NCBI GenBank assembly: GCA_965216585.1
Contig: CBDCGC010000003.1
Span: 1,984,001-2,048,000 of the forward strand
Reading direction: 5' to 3'
Source of the DNA: CADEER01 sp965216585
Lineage (GTDB): Bacteria; Desulfobacterota; Binatia; HRBIN30; CADEER01
DNA: 64,000 nt
Program-made: the position numbers and the translations under genes
The notes under the pieces: generated by a model
Database searches by the model: none
What the model saw: only the letters and a program-made list of their open reading frames with translations
Told to the model about the DNA's origin: nothing
Shown: one piece after another, positions 1 through 7,835 of the stretch
Layout of the letters: each line of letters starts with the position of its first letter
Position numbering within the stretch: position 1 is the stretch's first letter

Positions 1-240
1 GCGCTGCGCTCACTGTCGGACCTCTCCAACTCGTGGACCGAAATCACTGCCGTCGAGGCGGTTCGGGAGCGAGCGATTCGCCTCCTCGCTACGCAGCCGC
101 TGCGAGCCGCCGACGCCCTGCAGATGGCCGCCGCACTCGTCGCCACCGGCGACCGACCGAGCGTGCACGACTTCATCTGCCTGGACCAGCGACTTCGCGA
201 AGCCGCCCTACGCGAGGGCTTCCGCAACGGATGGGTGTAG
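1..240 (+). CDS. PIN-domain toxin, C-terminal part (5' end outside window)
   Basis: The frame is open from base 1 and ends at TAG 238-240, giving 79 residues. The order of residues is that of the C-terminal half of VapC-like PIN ribonucleases: an alpha-helix with LRAADALQMAAALV, whose Asp is the usual third acidic active-site position, then a beta-strand FICLDQRLREAA ending near REGF. PIN toxins cut RNA, often tRNA, and are neutralised by a partner antitoxin. Its antitoxin would lie upstream, outside the window. A second toxin-antitoxin pair follows 27 bp downstream, so two PIN loci sit in tandem. The family call is confident; the start and the partner cannot be seen. Confidence 0.8.
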   Translation, partial: ALRSLSDLSNSWTEITAVEAVRERAIRLLATQPLRAADALQMAAALVATGDRPSVHDFICLDQRLREAALREGFRNGWV

Positions 241-243
241 ATC

Positions 244-267
244 GCATGTATCACATGTGATACATGC
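244..267. promoter_or_regulatory. 24-bp perfect palindrome, likely toxin-antitoxin operator
   Basis: Bases 244-267 read identically on both strands without a mismatch; the core is GTATCACATGTGATAC. The palindrome ends at the base before the ATG of the antitoxin at 268. Phd/VapB antitoxins typically autoregulate by binding palindromes over their own promoter, so this is the expected operator. The position implies a very short or leaderless transcript, since no Shine-Dalgarno sequence is visible before 268 or 274. Confidence 0.75.
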
Positions 268-510
268 ATGCTGATGGGTCTGGTAACGATACGAGAGCTT
301 CGCAACCGAGGTGCGGAAGTGCTCGAGCGTGTCATCGCAGGAGAATCACTCACGGTGACTCGGTCGGGGAAACCGGTCGCTGAGCTGCGTCCTGTCGCCA
401 AACCAGGCCTCAGCGCGACATCCCTGCTGGAGCGATGGCGGCGCCTTCCGCCGCTCGACGAAAAGCGCCTGCGCAGTGACCTGGACCGAGTCCTGGACCC
501 GTCGCTGTGA
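268..510 (+). CDS. Phd/YefM-family antitoxin
   Basis: An 80-residue protein beginning with the Phd/YefM signature: VTIRELRNRGAEVLERV, then GESLTVTRSGKPVAEL and a variable C-terminal toxin-binding tail rich in Arg and Asp. The N-terminal part forms the DNA-binding dimer and the tail covers the toxin. ATG 268 is used here; ATG 274 (MGLVTIREL) is equally plausible. The stop codon overlaps the GTG start of the PIN toxin by four bases (GTGA), so the two are translationally coupled. The 24-bp palindrome immediately upstream is its likely autoregulatory operator. Confidence 0.85.
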   Translation: MLMGLVTIRELRNRGAEVLERVIAGESLTVTRSGKPVAELRPVAKPGLSATSLLERWRRLPPLDEKRLRSDLDRVLDPSL

Positions 511-926
511 CGATTGACGGCCTTCTCGATACCAGCACGGTCATTCTCCTACCGCGCATCTCGGACGCCAGGACCTTGCCCGGCCGACCGGGCATTTGCG
601 CGATCACCCTGGCTGAGCTCTCAGTCGGTCCACTCGTCGCAGAAAGCGCCACCGAGCGGGCTGCCCGACAGACACACCTCCAACAAGCGGAATCGGACTT
701 CGATCCGCTCCCTTTCGATGCCGCCGCGGCTCGCGCCTTTGCTAGGGTCGCCGCTGATCTGCGAAGAGCCGGTCGAAAACGAAGCGCGCGTGCGTACGAC
801 GCCCTCATCGCTGCCGTTGCGATTGCCAACGATCTCCCACTGTACACGGTCAACCCAAACGACTTTTCCGGCATCGCCGACCTCCAACTCGTCAGTGTTC
901 CGCACCCGAACCGACAGTCGCATTGA
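507..926 (+). CDS. VapC-type PIN-domain ribonuclease toxin
   Basis: A 139-residue PIN protein starting at GTG 507, overlapping the antitoxin stop by 4 nt. The first acidic residue is in GLLDTSTVI (D8), the Glu in ITLAELSVG is the second, and the Asp in RSARAYDALIAAVAIAND is the third. The C-terminal strand YTVNPNDFSGI carries a further Asp. This is the complete quartet expected of a Mg2+-dependent toxin RNase. Downstream, 85 bp without features separate it from the P450 gene. The family call is firm; the target RNA is unknown. Confidence 0.88.
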   Translation: MTIDGLLDTSTVILLPRISDARTLPGRPGICAITLAELSVGPLVAESATERAARQTHLQQAESDFDPLPFDAAAARAFARVAADLRRAGRKRSARAYDALIAAVAIANDLPLYTVNPNDFSGIADLQLVSVPHPNRQSH

Positions 927-1011
927 TCAGACCGACGTCGCTCGATTCGACCGAACTTGCCCGACTTGATCTCTTTGCAGATTTCCACCCGCTCGACTAG
1001 CGTTCCCGACC

Positions 1012-2214
1012 ATGAGCCAAGCGGCGAGTGTGACTCCCAACGCCTACGACCCCTTCTCCTACGAGATCGACGAGGATCCGTATCCACTCTACCGGTGGAT
1101 GCGCGACGAAGCGCCGGTCTACCACAACCCGGAGCTCGACTTCTTTGCCCTGACCCGCTTCGAAGACAACCTCGCCGCCTTCATCGATTGCCAGACCTTT
1201 TCCTCCGGCCACGGCACGAGTCTCGAGTTCATGGACGGGCCGAAAGACGACACCGGCCTGATCATCTACATGGACCCGCCGCGCCACAATCGCTACCGCG
1301 CCCTGGTTTCCAAGACGTTCACGCCGCGCCAGATCGGTGAGCTGGAAATCGAGATTCGCCGCATCGCCTGCCGCTACCTGGATTCTCTGGTCGATCGCGA
1401 GAGCTTCGACGTCATCAAAGAGTTTACCGCCCGCCTGCCGATGGACGTCATCTCGGCGATGCTCGGCATCCCCGAATCGGATCGGTTGTTCGTGCAGGAG
1501 AGCTCGAACATGATCCTGCACCGCGAGCCGGGCAATCCGATGCCGACGCCAGCTGCCGTCGACGCATCGCACGCGGTCATGAAGTACATTCAGGAACAAA
1601 TCGACGAGCGCCGCGTGCGGCCGCGCGACGACATGATGACTCGCCTGACGCAGGTCGAGGTCGAGGAAGACGGTGCGACGACGCGCCTTTCCGACGCCGA
1701 CATCAGCGCCTTCATCCTGCTCCTGGCAACCGCCGGCAACGAAACGGTGACCAAGCTGCTGGCGATGATCTACCACGAACTGTGGCGGCATCCCGGCGAG
1801 CGGCGACGCCTCGTCGACAATCCGGGTCTTGCGGTGTCGGCCGTCGAAGAAGCACTGCGCTACGATCCACCTTCGCAATACCAGGGCCGGGTGACGACGC
1901 GCGACGTCGAGATGCACGGCGTCACCATGCCGGCCGGTGCCAGGGTGTTGTTGATCAACGGTGCCAGCGGTCGCGACGAGCGCAAGTTCACCGACCCGGA
2001 CCGCTTCGACGTCGGCCGCGCAATCGACCTGCACCTCGGCTTCGGCTACGGCCGCCACCTCTGCCTCGGCGCGTCGCTGGCGCGCATGGAGTCGCGCATC
2101 GCCATCGAGGAGCTGCTGCGGCGCTTCCCCGACTACGAGATTCCGGCGGACGGAATCGAACGCATGCACTCGAGCAACGTGCGCGGGTTCTCCAGGTTGG
2201 TTCTCGAGGTCTGA
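1012..2214 (+). CDS. Cytochrome P450
   Basis: A 400-residue soluble bacterial P450 with no signal or membrane anchor. The I-helix motif AGNET is at 241-245, within FILLLATAGNET (oxygen activation). The K-helix ExxR is E280-R283 (EALR). The heme loop FGYGRHLCLG is at 344-353, with C351 as the axial thiolate ligand. It would hydroxylate or otherwise monooxygenate a lipophilic substrate using external ferredoxin and reductase; no redox partner gene is adjacent, so electrons must come from elsewhere. Length is normal for CYP class I enzymes. It is flanked by a toxin-antitoxin pair and a Uma2 gene, so the context gives no substrate hint. Confidence 0.95.
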   Translation: MSQAASVTPNAYDPFSYEIDEDPYPLYRWMRDEAPVYHNPELDFFALTRFEDNLAAFIDCQTFSSGHGTSLEFMDGPKDDTGLIIYMDPPRHNRYRALVSKTFTPRQIGELEIEIRRIACRYLDSLVDRESFDVIKEFTARLPMDVISAMLGIPESDRLFVQESSNMILHREPGNPMPTPAAVDASHAVMKYIQEQIDERRVRPRDDMMTRLTQVEVEEDGATTRLSDADISAFILLLATAGNETVTKLLAMIYHELWRHPGERRRLVDNPGLAVSAVEEALRYDPPSQYQGRVTTRDVEMHGVTMPAGARVLLINGASGRDERKFTDPDRFDVGRAIDLHLGFGYGRHLCLGASLARMESRIAIEELLRRFPDYEIPADGIERMHSSNVRGFSRLVLEV

Positions 2215-2241
2215 AGACCGCGCTCGCCTTGAAGCCGTACC

Positions 2242-2850
2242 ATGTCGGTGCGACAATCTGCCCAAGCCATGCCCGCATTGCCCGCTAGTACCCCCGCCAG
2301 TCGATCCGACCTCGAAGCGTTGCCGGACAACGTCGTTGGAGAAATCATCGACGGCGTTCTCTACACTTCTCCGCGGCCACGCGCTTGGCATACGAAAATC
2401 GAGAGTATCCTCACCACCGATCTCGTGTCGTCGTACCAGAGGGGGCACAACGGACCTGGCGGCTGGTGGATTCTCGTCGAGCCTGGGATCGAGTTGCCAG
2501 GGGCGCCCGAAATCGTCCCCGATCTCGCTGGATGGAAAACGCAGCGCCTTCCTCGGCTGCCCAACGACTCGCCCATTGACGTCGTCCCCGATTGGGTGTG
2601 CGAAATACTCTCGCCGAGCACACGGCGCCACGACCAATTGATCAAACGGCCGTTCTACGCGCGGGCCGGAGTTGCGTTCATCTGGGTGATCGACCTCGCC
2701 GCTCATACGTTGACCGCCTCAAAGCTGGTCGACGGCCAGTGGCTGGAGATCGGTGTGTACGGCAGCGTGAGCTCCTTTCGCGCCGAGCCTTTCGACGCCG
2801 TCGAGCTGTCGATGGCTGAGTGGTGGCCGGTCGAAGAGGAAACGTCGTAA
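2242..2850 (+). CDS. Uma2-family (DUF820) PD-(D/E)XK endonuclease-like protein
   Basis: A 202-residue protein with the Uma2 layout. It has a GEIIDGVLYTSPRPRAWH segment (residues ~32-50), GWWILVEPGIELPGAPEIVPDLAGWK with the acidic strand (E73, D86), then VCEILSPSTRRHDQLIKRPFYARAGVAFIWVIDL with the E-x-S-P/K core of the restriction-endonuclease fold. These proteins are very numerous in cyanobacteria, actinobacteria and delta-proteobacteria; their role is not established. The gene lies 28 bp after the P450 and ends 7 bp before the convergent antiporter stop. Another in-frame ATG at 2269 could be the start. Confidence 0.88.
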   Translation: MSVRQSAQAMPALPASTPASRSDLEALPDNVVGEIIDGVLYTSPRPRAWHTKIESILTTDLVSSYQRGHNGPGGWWILVEPGIELPGAPEIVPDLAGWKTQRLPRLPNDSPIDVVPDWVCEILSPSTRRHDQLIKRPFYARAGVAFIWVIDLAAHTLTASKLVDGQWLEIGVYGSVSSFRAEPFDAVELSMAEWWPVEEETS

Positions 2851-2856
2851 CCCGGC

Positions 2857-4707
2857 CTATTCGGCGTCCTCTGCGGCTAGCGCCAGCTCGCCGACCTCGG
2901 CGATCGCCAACTGGCGCTGCAGCTTCAGCTGTTCGCCCAGCGGCCGGTTGCCGGCTGCCAGGCCGATGCAGATCAGGCGGTCGCCGGCCTCCACCTTTTG
3001 CTCGTTCGAAGCGATGAAGGCGAGGTCGCGGCGCACCAGGACGGCGGCGAACTCGCCTTCGCCGTAGCTCAGGTCGGTCAACGGCGTGCCGATCACATCG
3101 CAATCATCGCCGGTGACGTAGTCGAAGAGCGCCGCCGTGCCGCGCTGCAAGAGCTGGTTGGTGTCATAGGGGCCGGGGAAATTGCCGGGAAACGGGCGCG
3201 CCGACCCGGCCGGTGCGTCCTCGGGGCTCGCCGTCACGACGAGAATGCGCTGGGCTCGATAGTTCTGGCGGATGCGCTCGCCGACCAGGGTGTTCAGCGA
3301 CGAGTTGGTCGTCGCCGCCAGAACCGTATCGGCGTAGCGCGCCCCGGCTTCCTCGAGAAACTCGAGAGAGAGCGCATCGCCGGTCAGGCTGATCAGGCCC
3401 TCCTTGCGCGCGCGCCGGCAGAGAACGAGGTTGCGATCGAGCAGCGCCACCTGGCGCTTGAAGCCGCTGAGCAGTCGGCCGAGCAAACGACCGAAGGAGT
3501 CGGCACCAACGACGATCGTACCCGACAACGCCGGCAGATCGACACCAAGCAATCGCGCCACCGGCGCTACCGTCAATCCCTGCAGGGTGACGGTGAGAGC
3601 CACCGTGATGAACACCAACGCCTCGAGCTCGGTGCCGCCTTTGCGACCGGCGTCGTTCAACAAAATGCTGAAAAGCCCCGCAACCGACGCCGCGACGATG
3701 CCGCGCGGACACACCCAGGCGATGAACAAGCGCTGGCCGATGCTCAGATCGCTGCCAATCGTGCAGAGCAGGGCGGCCAGTGGCCGCGCAATCCAAATGA
3801 CACAGGCGACGACGGCGACCGCCGCCCAGCCGAGCTCGCCCACCGCGGCGAGGGGGAGGTTGGCGGCGAGGAGAACGAAGATGAACGACAGCAGAAGCAC
3901 CGTCATCTCTTCGTTGAACTGGCGCAGCTTGCCGAGCTGGCGCAATCCGGTGTTGGCCATCCAGACACCCTGGACGACGGCCGTCATCAACCCGGCCTCA
4001 CCGCCTGCAAGGCGATTGGCCAGCGAGAAGAAGAGCACGACCGAAGCGAGCACGATAGGATTCCACAGCTCCTCCTCGACCCAGTGGTGGTGCAACACGT
4101 AGGACATCGCCATGCCGGCCAACACACCGACGGCGCCACCGATACCCAATTGCCACAGCGCTTCGCCGCCGGTTGCCAACACACCGTGCCCTTCGAGGAC
4201 GTACTCGAGGACGACGATGGCGACGATGGCGCCAATCGGATCGACTAGCACTCCTTCGCTGACGAGAATGTCGCGCACCGATCGATCGACCGAAATGCGC
4301 GCCAGCAACGGCGTCACCACGGTCGGTCCGGTGACGATCATCAACGACCCGTAGAGAATGGCGTTCGGCCACTCCATGCCGAGCAGGTAGTGCGCCGCCA
4401 GCGCACCGACCGCCATCGAAATTGCCGCACCGAGCGACAAGAGCAACGACAACGACCGCTGCTGCTTGCGCAAGTACTCGAGCTGCAAACCGAGGCCGCC
4501 CTCGAAGAGAATGATGGCCACAGCCAGCGAGACGAGCTCGGCGCGCGCCCCGCCGAGCGAGGCGGGGTTGAGCAACGCCAGGACGTCCGGCCCGATCACC
4601 ACGCCGGTAATCAAGAGTAGAACGATACCGGGCAGGCGAAAGCGGAAGGCCAGCGCCTGCGCCGCCATACCAAAGGCGAGGGCGACGGATGCGTGATAGA
4701 GGGGCAT
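2857..4707 (-). CDS. CPA-family cation/proton antiporter with cytosolic RCK/TrkA-like region
   Basis: A 616-residue integral membrane protein with about 12 hydrophobic segments in residues 1-390. One run contains ATGGEALWQLGIGGAVGVL and another WVCPRGIVAASVAGLF, the CPA1/CPA2 exchanger core. After residue 395 a soluble part begins with GTIVVGADSFGRLLGRLL, a Rossmann-like TrkA-N/RCK region, followed by a TrkA-C-like stretch to the end. Such proteins exchange Na+ or K+ for H+ across the inner membrane, gated by nucleotides or cations. The RCK segment has G-A-D-S-F-G rather than the usual GxGxxG, so nucleotide binding is uncertain. Confidence 0.88.
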   Translation of the reverse strand: MPLYHASVALAFGMAAQALAFRFRLPGIVLLLITGVVIGPDVLALLNPASLGGARAELVSLAVAIILFEGGLGLQLEYLRKQQRSLSLLLSLGAAISMAVGALAAHYLLGMEWPNAILYGSLMIVTGPTVVTPLLARISVDRSVRDILVSEGVLVDPIGAIVAIVVLEYVLEGHGVLATGGEALWQLGIGGAVGVLAGMAMSYVLHHHWVEEELWNPIVLASVVLFFSLANRLAGGEAGLMTAVVQGVWMANTGLRQLGKLRQFNEEMTVLLLSFIFVLLAANLPLAAVGELGWAAVAVVACVIWIARPLAALLCTIGSDLSIGQRLFIAWVCPRGIVAASVAGLFSILLNDAGRKGGTELEALVFITVALTVTLQGLTVAPVARLLGVDLPALSGTIVVGADSFGRLLGRLLSGFKRQVALLDRNLVLCRRARKEGLISLTGDALSLEFLEEAGARYADTVLAATTNSSLNTLVGERIRQNYRAQRILVVTASPEDAPAGSARPFPGNFPGPYDTNQLLQRGTAALFDYVTGDDCDVIGTPLTDLSYGEGEFAAVLVRRDLAFIASNEQKVEAGDRLICIGLAAGNRPLGEQLKLQRQLAIAEVGELALAAEDAE

Positions 4708-4759
4708 GTCGGGAGATCGCCTGGCGTTCGCTGAAGGTGACCTATGCGCGGATGTGCCG

Positions 4760-5227
4760 CTACTCGGAGGTTGCGGGTTCGGTCAAGTAGCCTGCGAAAC
4801 CAGCGCCGGCGCCCTTGACCGCAATGCTCTTGCCGCACTGCCACCAGGGTGCGATCGGCGAACCGTTGGCGGGCGTGCCGCCCATTTGTTGCGCGTCGCA
4901 GCGCACCTCCTTGGCCGCCCATATCGCGGTGATGACGAGTACCTTGTCTGCTGGGACATTGAACTCGATACGGCAGGACGTATCCGGACTTTGGCAGGAC
5001 TTGCCGACAGCCTGTCCGCCTGCCGGCGCGACCTCTCGTACGGGCAACGGCAGCGGCTCACGCAGCGAGAACGGACGACTTGGCAAGCGATGTAAGCGGT
5101 TGGCGTCGCGCTCGGCGCGCCGCGTCTTGATCCTCTCGGCGTTGTTCTGGGCACCGTTTCCCTGTTGCGCGGCAACCGGCGACGAGAGCGCCAGGGCGCC
5201 AACGCAGAGCGCGATGATCGTCTTCAT
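4760..5227 (-). CDS. Small secreted protein, unknown function
   Basis: 155 residues starting MKTIIALCVGALALSSPVAAQ, a clear Sec signal peptide with an A-x-A-type cleavage site near residue 20. An Arg/Asn-rich stretch follows (residues 27-55). The mature globular part contains four Cys residues (in GKSCQ, TSCRIEF, VRCDAQ and WQCGKS) and the string VPADKVLVITAIW, suggesting a small disulfide-bonded beta-rich periplasmic or secreted domain. I do not recognise a family. It is transcribed in the same direction as the antiporter, 52 bp upstream of it, and could share its transcript. Confidence 0.6.
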   Translation of the reverse strand: MKTIIALCVGALALSSPVAAQQGNGAQNNAERIKTRRAERDANRLHRLPSRPFSLREPLPLPVREVAPAGGQAVGKSCQSPDTSCRIEFNVPADKVLVITAIWAAKEVRCDAQQMGGTPANGSPIAPWWQCGKSIAVKGAGAGFAGYLTEPATSE

Positions 5228-5366
5228 AGTCCTTCAACCTCCACTTTCGAGCGGAGATTAGCAGTACACGCGCAGGCAAACGAGAGGAGAAAGGATCTTC
5301 GTGCCGTAGAAGGGTCGCGGAAAAGAACGAGGAAAGAAAAGGGTCGGACACCGACGTGTGCCTCGG

Positions 5367-5759
5367 TCAGTATGAAACGGATTCGAGATCGGTTCGACTG
5401 AAGTCGTTTCCTTTGAAGAGCAGCGGTTCGCCGCTGACACGAGCAAGTGCATAGGAACAACAATCGCCCAGGTTGAGAGAGGCCGGGTGGTGGCCCTTGC
5501 CGAATCGCGCGTACGCGCTTCTTGCGATCTCCGTCTGGTCGCCATCCACTGAAACTGTCTGGGCGCGTATTGAGGCAAGCAGAGCATCCAACATGGGTAG
5601 ACCGCCTGGCCCTTTCCTCGCCAGCAAGACGACCGACGCCTCGAGTACGGAGAACGCGCTGACCAAGAGGCGCGACTCCGTTACCATTGCCTTGGCGATT
5701 GCATCGGCCTCCGGTTCGCGAAGCAACACCGCAATGATCGCCGATGTGTCCACCACCAT
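5367..5759 (-). CDS. vapC: VapC-family PIN toxin
   Basis: 130 residues beginning MVVDTSAIIAVLL, with D4 as the first acidic residue. Glu in SVLEASVVLL (E40) is the second. SLNLGDCCSYALA supplies the third Asp, and LLFKGNDFSRTDL the terminal strand with a fourth. This is a complete VapC. The start codon lies 1 nt after the stop of the upstream vapB, a typical vapBC operon. The C-terminal KGNDFSRTDL motif is the form common in VapC ribonucleases paired with VapB of the PF07704 type. The RNA target is unknown. Confidence 0.9.
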   Translation of the reverse strand: MVVDTSAIIAVLLREPEADAIAKAMVTESRLLVSAFSVLEASVVLLARKGPGGLPMLDALLASIRAQTVSVDGDQTEIARSAYARFGKGHHPASLNLGDCCSYALARVSGEPLLFKGNDFSRTDLESVSY

Positions 5760-5760
5760 G

Positions 5761-6021
5761 TCAGTCGAATGTACCGCGCGAATCGTAGCCCAGAATTTCG
5801 TCTGCCGGCCGCGTGTCCAGATCCGGAAGCTGACTGCACCGGCGGGATATCTCGAGGACTGTCTCGAGGCTGGTCGGCGCCCGGCGCAAACCGCGCACCC
5901 GTTCCATCCGCTGCTCCAGTGCCCGCCGGATCGTCGTCGTCAGACCTTCGCCCGTCTCAGCCGCCAGAGCACGGGCCAGGTTCTCGACCTGCGGGTTCTT
6001 GATGCTGATCGGCATATTCAT
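5761..6021 (-). CDS. vapB: VapB-family antitoxin
   Basis: About 86 residues from MNMPISIKNPQVENLARALAAE, a PF07704-type 'Rv0623-like' antitoxin: short DNA-binding N-terminus, then TTTIRRALEQRMERVR and a C-terminal toxin-clamping tail. An upstream ATG at 6051 would add ten residues (MHESTIIGRF), but that stretch is encoded by the left half of a 12-bp inverted repeat and would have no Shine-Dalgarno. The starts at 6021 or 6015, inside or just after the repeat, fit autoregulation better. It is followed directly by vapC. Confidence 0.85.
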   Translation of the reverse strand: MNMPISIKNPQVENLARALAAETGEGLTTTIRRALEQRMERVRGLRRAPTSLETVLEISRRCSQLPDLDTRPADEILGYDSRGTFD

Positions 6022-6048
6022 GAATCTACCTATAATGGTAGATTCATG
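6019..6048. promoter_or_regulatory. 12-bp inverted repeat with TATAAT spacer, likely vapB operator
   Basis: Arms 6019-6030 (CATGAATCTACC) and 6037-6048 (GGTAGATTCATG) are exact reverse complements separated by 6 bp, TATAAT on the plus strand. The vapB start codons at 6021/6015 lie within or beside one arm. This matches the arrangement expected for a VapB/VapBC binding site covering the promoter, and parallels the palindrome before the antitoxin at 268. Confidence 0.75.
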
Positions 6049-6152
6049 CAAGCAGGCGCAATGAGATAGCCTGTTTCTCTCCCGGCGATCCCCCGCTTGC
6101 TATGGCACGGTAAAATCGGCTTTCTTGGTCCGTCCATGACGAGGAGAGAACC

Positions 6153-6626
6153 GTGAGCGAACGACCGTTTAACGTCCTCAGTATTCAGCAGATTGCCATC
6201 GGTGGCTTGGATAAGGGGGCGCTGCGCAAGCTGTGGGTCGACACACTGGGCCTGCAGCCGACGGGAAACTTTCGCAGCGAAAAGGAAAACGTCGACGAGG
6301 ACATCGTCACGACCGGAGCGGGTGCGTTCAAGGTCGAGGTCGATCTGATGCAGCCGATCGACCCGGAGAAGCGACCGAAAGTGCACGAGCCCGCCCTCAA
6401 CCATATTGGCCTCTGGATCGACGATCTGCAGGCAGCCGTGCGGTGGCTGGAAGAAAAGGGGACGCGATTCACCCCGGGCGGCATCCGCAAGGGGGCGGCT
6501 GGCTTTGATGTTTGCTTCATTCACCCCAAGGGCAACGAAGAAGCGCCGATCGGTGGCGAAGGCGTGCTCATCGAGCTCGTACAAGCGCCGGCCGACGTGA
6601 TCGCGGCCTTCAACGCGTTGGGATGA
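6153..6626 (+). CDS. VOC-superfamily (glyoxalase/dioxygenase fold) protein
   Basis: 157 residues from GTG 6153, preceded by a good Shine-Dalgarno (GAGGAGAG, 6141-6148). Two beta-alpha-beta-beta-beta modules are visible. The first starts at LSIQQIAIGGLDKGALRKLWVDTLGL, the second at HEPALNHIGLWIDDLQAAVRWLEEKG and ends in GGEGVLIELVQAP. H88 in LNHIGLW and E149 in VLIELVQ are candidate metal ligands, as in lactoylglutathione lyase and methylmalonyl-CoA epimerase. The first module has Q at the usual His position (IQQIAIG). The start of the next gene overlaps its stop (ATGA), so the two are coupled. Confidence 0.85.
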   Translation: MSERPFNVLSIQQIAIGGLDKGALRKLWVDTLGLQPTGNFRSEKENVDEDIVTTGAGAFKVEVDLMQPIDPEKRPKVHEPALNHIGLWIDDLQAAVRWLEEKGTRFTPGGIRKGAAGFDVCFIHPKGNEEAPIGGEGVLIELVQAPADVIAAFNALG

Positions 6627-7078
6627 AGCTCGTCGTCGACGGTGAGGTGTTGGCACCGCTCGCGCTCGACTTCGACGACCTCGCCGCGCTGCCGGGCCAG
6701 ATCGAGGACATCTCCACCGTCGTCGCCGGTCGCAGCGGTGGTGGGGTTCGCCTTTCCTCCATCCTCGCCCGCGCCGGCATCAAAGCCAACGCGACCCACC
6801 TGACCTGCGAATCGAGTGACGGCGGTTTCAAAGCGAGCGTCGCCCTCAGGGCCGCAAGCGACGCCATCGTCGCCTATCGCCTCGCCGGCGACGTGCTGCC
6901 GCGCAAACACGGCGGCCCGCTGCGCTTCTTCATACCCGACGCCGCGGGGTGCGCCGCCGCCGATGTCGATCAATGTGCCAACGTCAAGTTTCTCGCCCGC
7001 CTCTTCATCACCAAGGGGGCCGGCGACGATACGCGACCGACCAGCGCGTCGGAACACGCCAAGCTTCACGAGCACTGA
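6623..7078 (+). CDS. Molybdopterin-binding oxidoreductase domain protein (sulfite oxidase/YedY fold)
   Basis: 151 residues from ATG 6623, overlapping the VOC stop by 4 nt. The protein covers only the oxidoreductase molybdopterin-binding fold: LDFDDLAALPGQIEDISTVVAGRSGGGVRLSSIL, then THLTCESSDGGFKASVAL, with the Cys of LTC in the place of the conserved molybdenum-ligating Cys. YRLAGDVLPRKHGGPLRFFIPD follows. About 150 residues is shorter than sulfite oxidases, so it lacks heme and dimerisation domains. No Tat signal is seen, so it is probably cytoplasmic. What it oxidises or reduces is unknown; coupling to a VOC protein suggests a small-molecule detoxification role. Confidence 0.75.
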   Translation: MKLVVDGEVLAPLALDFDDLAALPGQIEDISTVVAGRSGGGVRLSSILARAGIKANATHLTCESSDGGFKASVALRAASDAIVAYRLAGDVLPRKHGGPLRFFIPDAAGCAAADVDQCANVKFLARLFITKGAGDDTRPTSASEHAKLHEH

Positions 7079-7180
7079 GCCGCGGCTCAGGCGGTACCGT
7101 TTGTCTCGGTCGAAGCGGATCTTGGCTTCGGCCACCGCCACTGGCATCTTCGCCGGCAACAGAAAGAAGAGGTATTGGTC

Positions 7181-7834
7181 ATGAAGCTCTACTCCGGTCC
7201 GCTCTCGTTGTTCTCCGCCAAGTCGCGTATCGCGCTGGCCGAAAAAGGTCTCGAGCACCGGCTCATCCAGGTCGGCTGGAGCCGTGAGAACCGCTACCTC
7301 CCGCACCATCCGGACGTCGTCCGGCTCAACCCCCAGTGCAAGGTGCCGATCCTCGTCGACGGTGACGTCGTCGTTTGCGACTCGACTCTGATCGCCGAGT
7401 ACCTGGAAGATCGCTACCCGGACCCGCCCCTCTTTCCCGATTCGATCAAAGAGCGTGCGCGCTGCCGCCAGCAGGAAGCGGCCGCCGATGAGATCTGGTT
7501 TCCCCATATCTGGGATCTGATCGAGACCGGCTTCTACCCCAACGACGGCGACGGCGACGCCAGCGACCGCAGCGCCGCTGCCCAGCAAGCACTCGCCGAG
7601 CTCTACGAACAGCTCGACCGCGAGCTCGAGGGGCGCGACTTCTACTGCGACCGCTTCACCGTTGCCGACATCGCCACGGCGGTGTTCGTCAACGCCGCCG
7701 CGACGCTCGGTGCGCCGCCTCCCGGCACGCTGTCCAATGTGCACGCCTGGGTAGACCGCATTCAGAAGCGACCGTCGGTCGCATCGGTGAACAAGGAAAT
7801 GGGCGACGCCGCCGCTTCGGCCCTTGCCGCCTGA
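7181..7834 (+). CDS. Glutathione S-transferase family protein
   Basis: 217 residues with a thioredoxin-fold N-terminal domain (MKLYSGPLSLFSAKSRIALAEKG) including Ser residues at the usual catalytic position, the cis-Pro motif KVPILVDG, and the glutathione-binding VCDSTLIAEYLEDRYP. The helical C-terminal domain contains RFTVADIATAVF, the conserved N-capping box. ATG 7181 is preferred over TTG 7175 because the Shine-Dalgarno AAGAAGAGG (7164-7172) then sits 8 nt away. It probably conjugates or dehalogenates electrophiles. It lies 102 bp after the molybdopterin-domain gene and converges on the RND gene with a 1-bp gap. Confidence 0.92.
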   Translation: MKLYSGPLSLFSAKSRIALAEKGLEHRLIQVGWSRENRYLPHHPDVVRLNPQCKVPILVDGDVVVCDSTLIAEYLEDRYPDPPLFPDSIKERARCRQQEAAADEIWFPHIWDLIETGFYPNDGDGDASDRSAAAQQALAELYEQLDRELEGRDFYCDRFTVADIATAVFVNAAATLGAPPPGTLSNVHAWVDRIQKRPSVASVNKEMGDAAASALAA

Positions 7835-7835
7835 G

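Noticed and set aside
997..2706. 569-codon antisense open frame over the P450 and Uma2 genes
   Set aside because: High-GC antisense frame; its translation is Arg/Val/Asp-rich low-information sequence, while the plus-strand P450 has all catalytic motifs.
2998..4248. 416-codon plus-strand frame over the antiporter gene
   Set aside because: Translation is a Gln/Arg/Glu/His-rich shadow with no domain; the minus strand encodes a clear membrane transporter.
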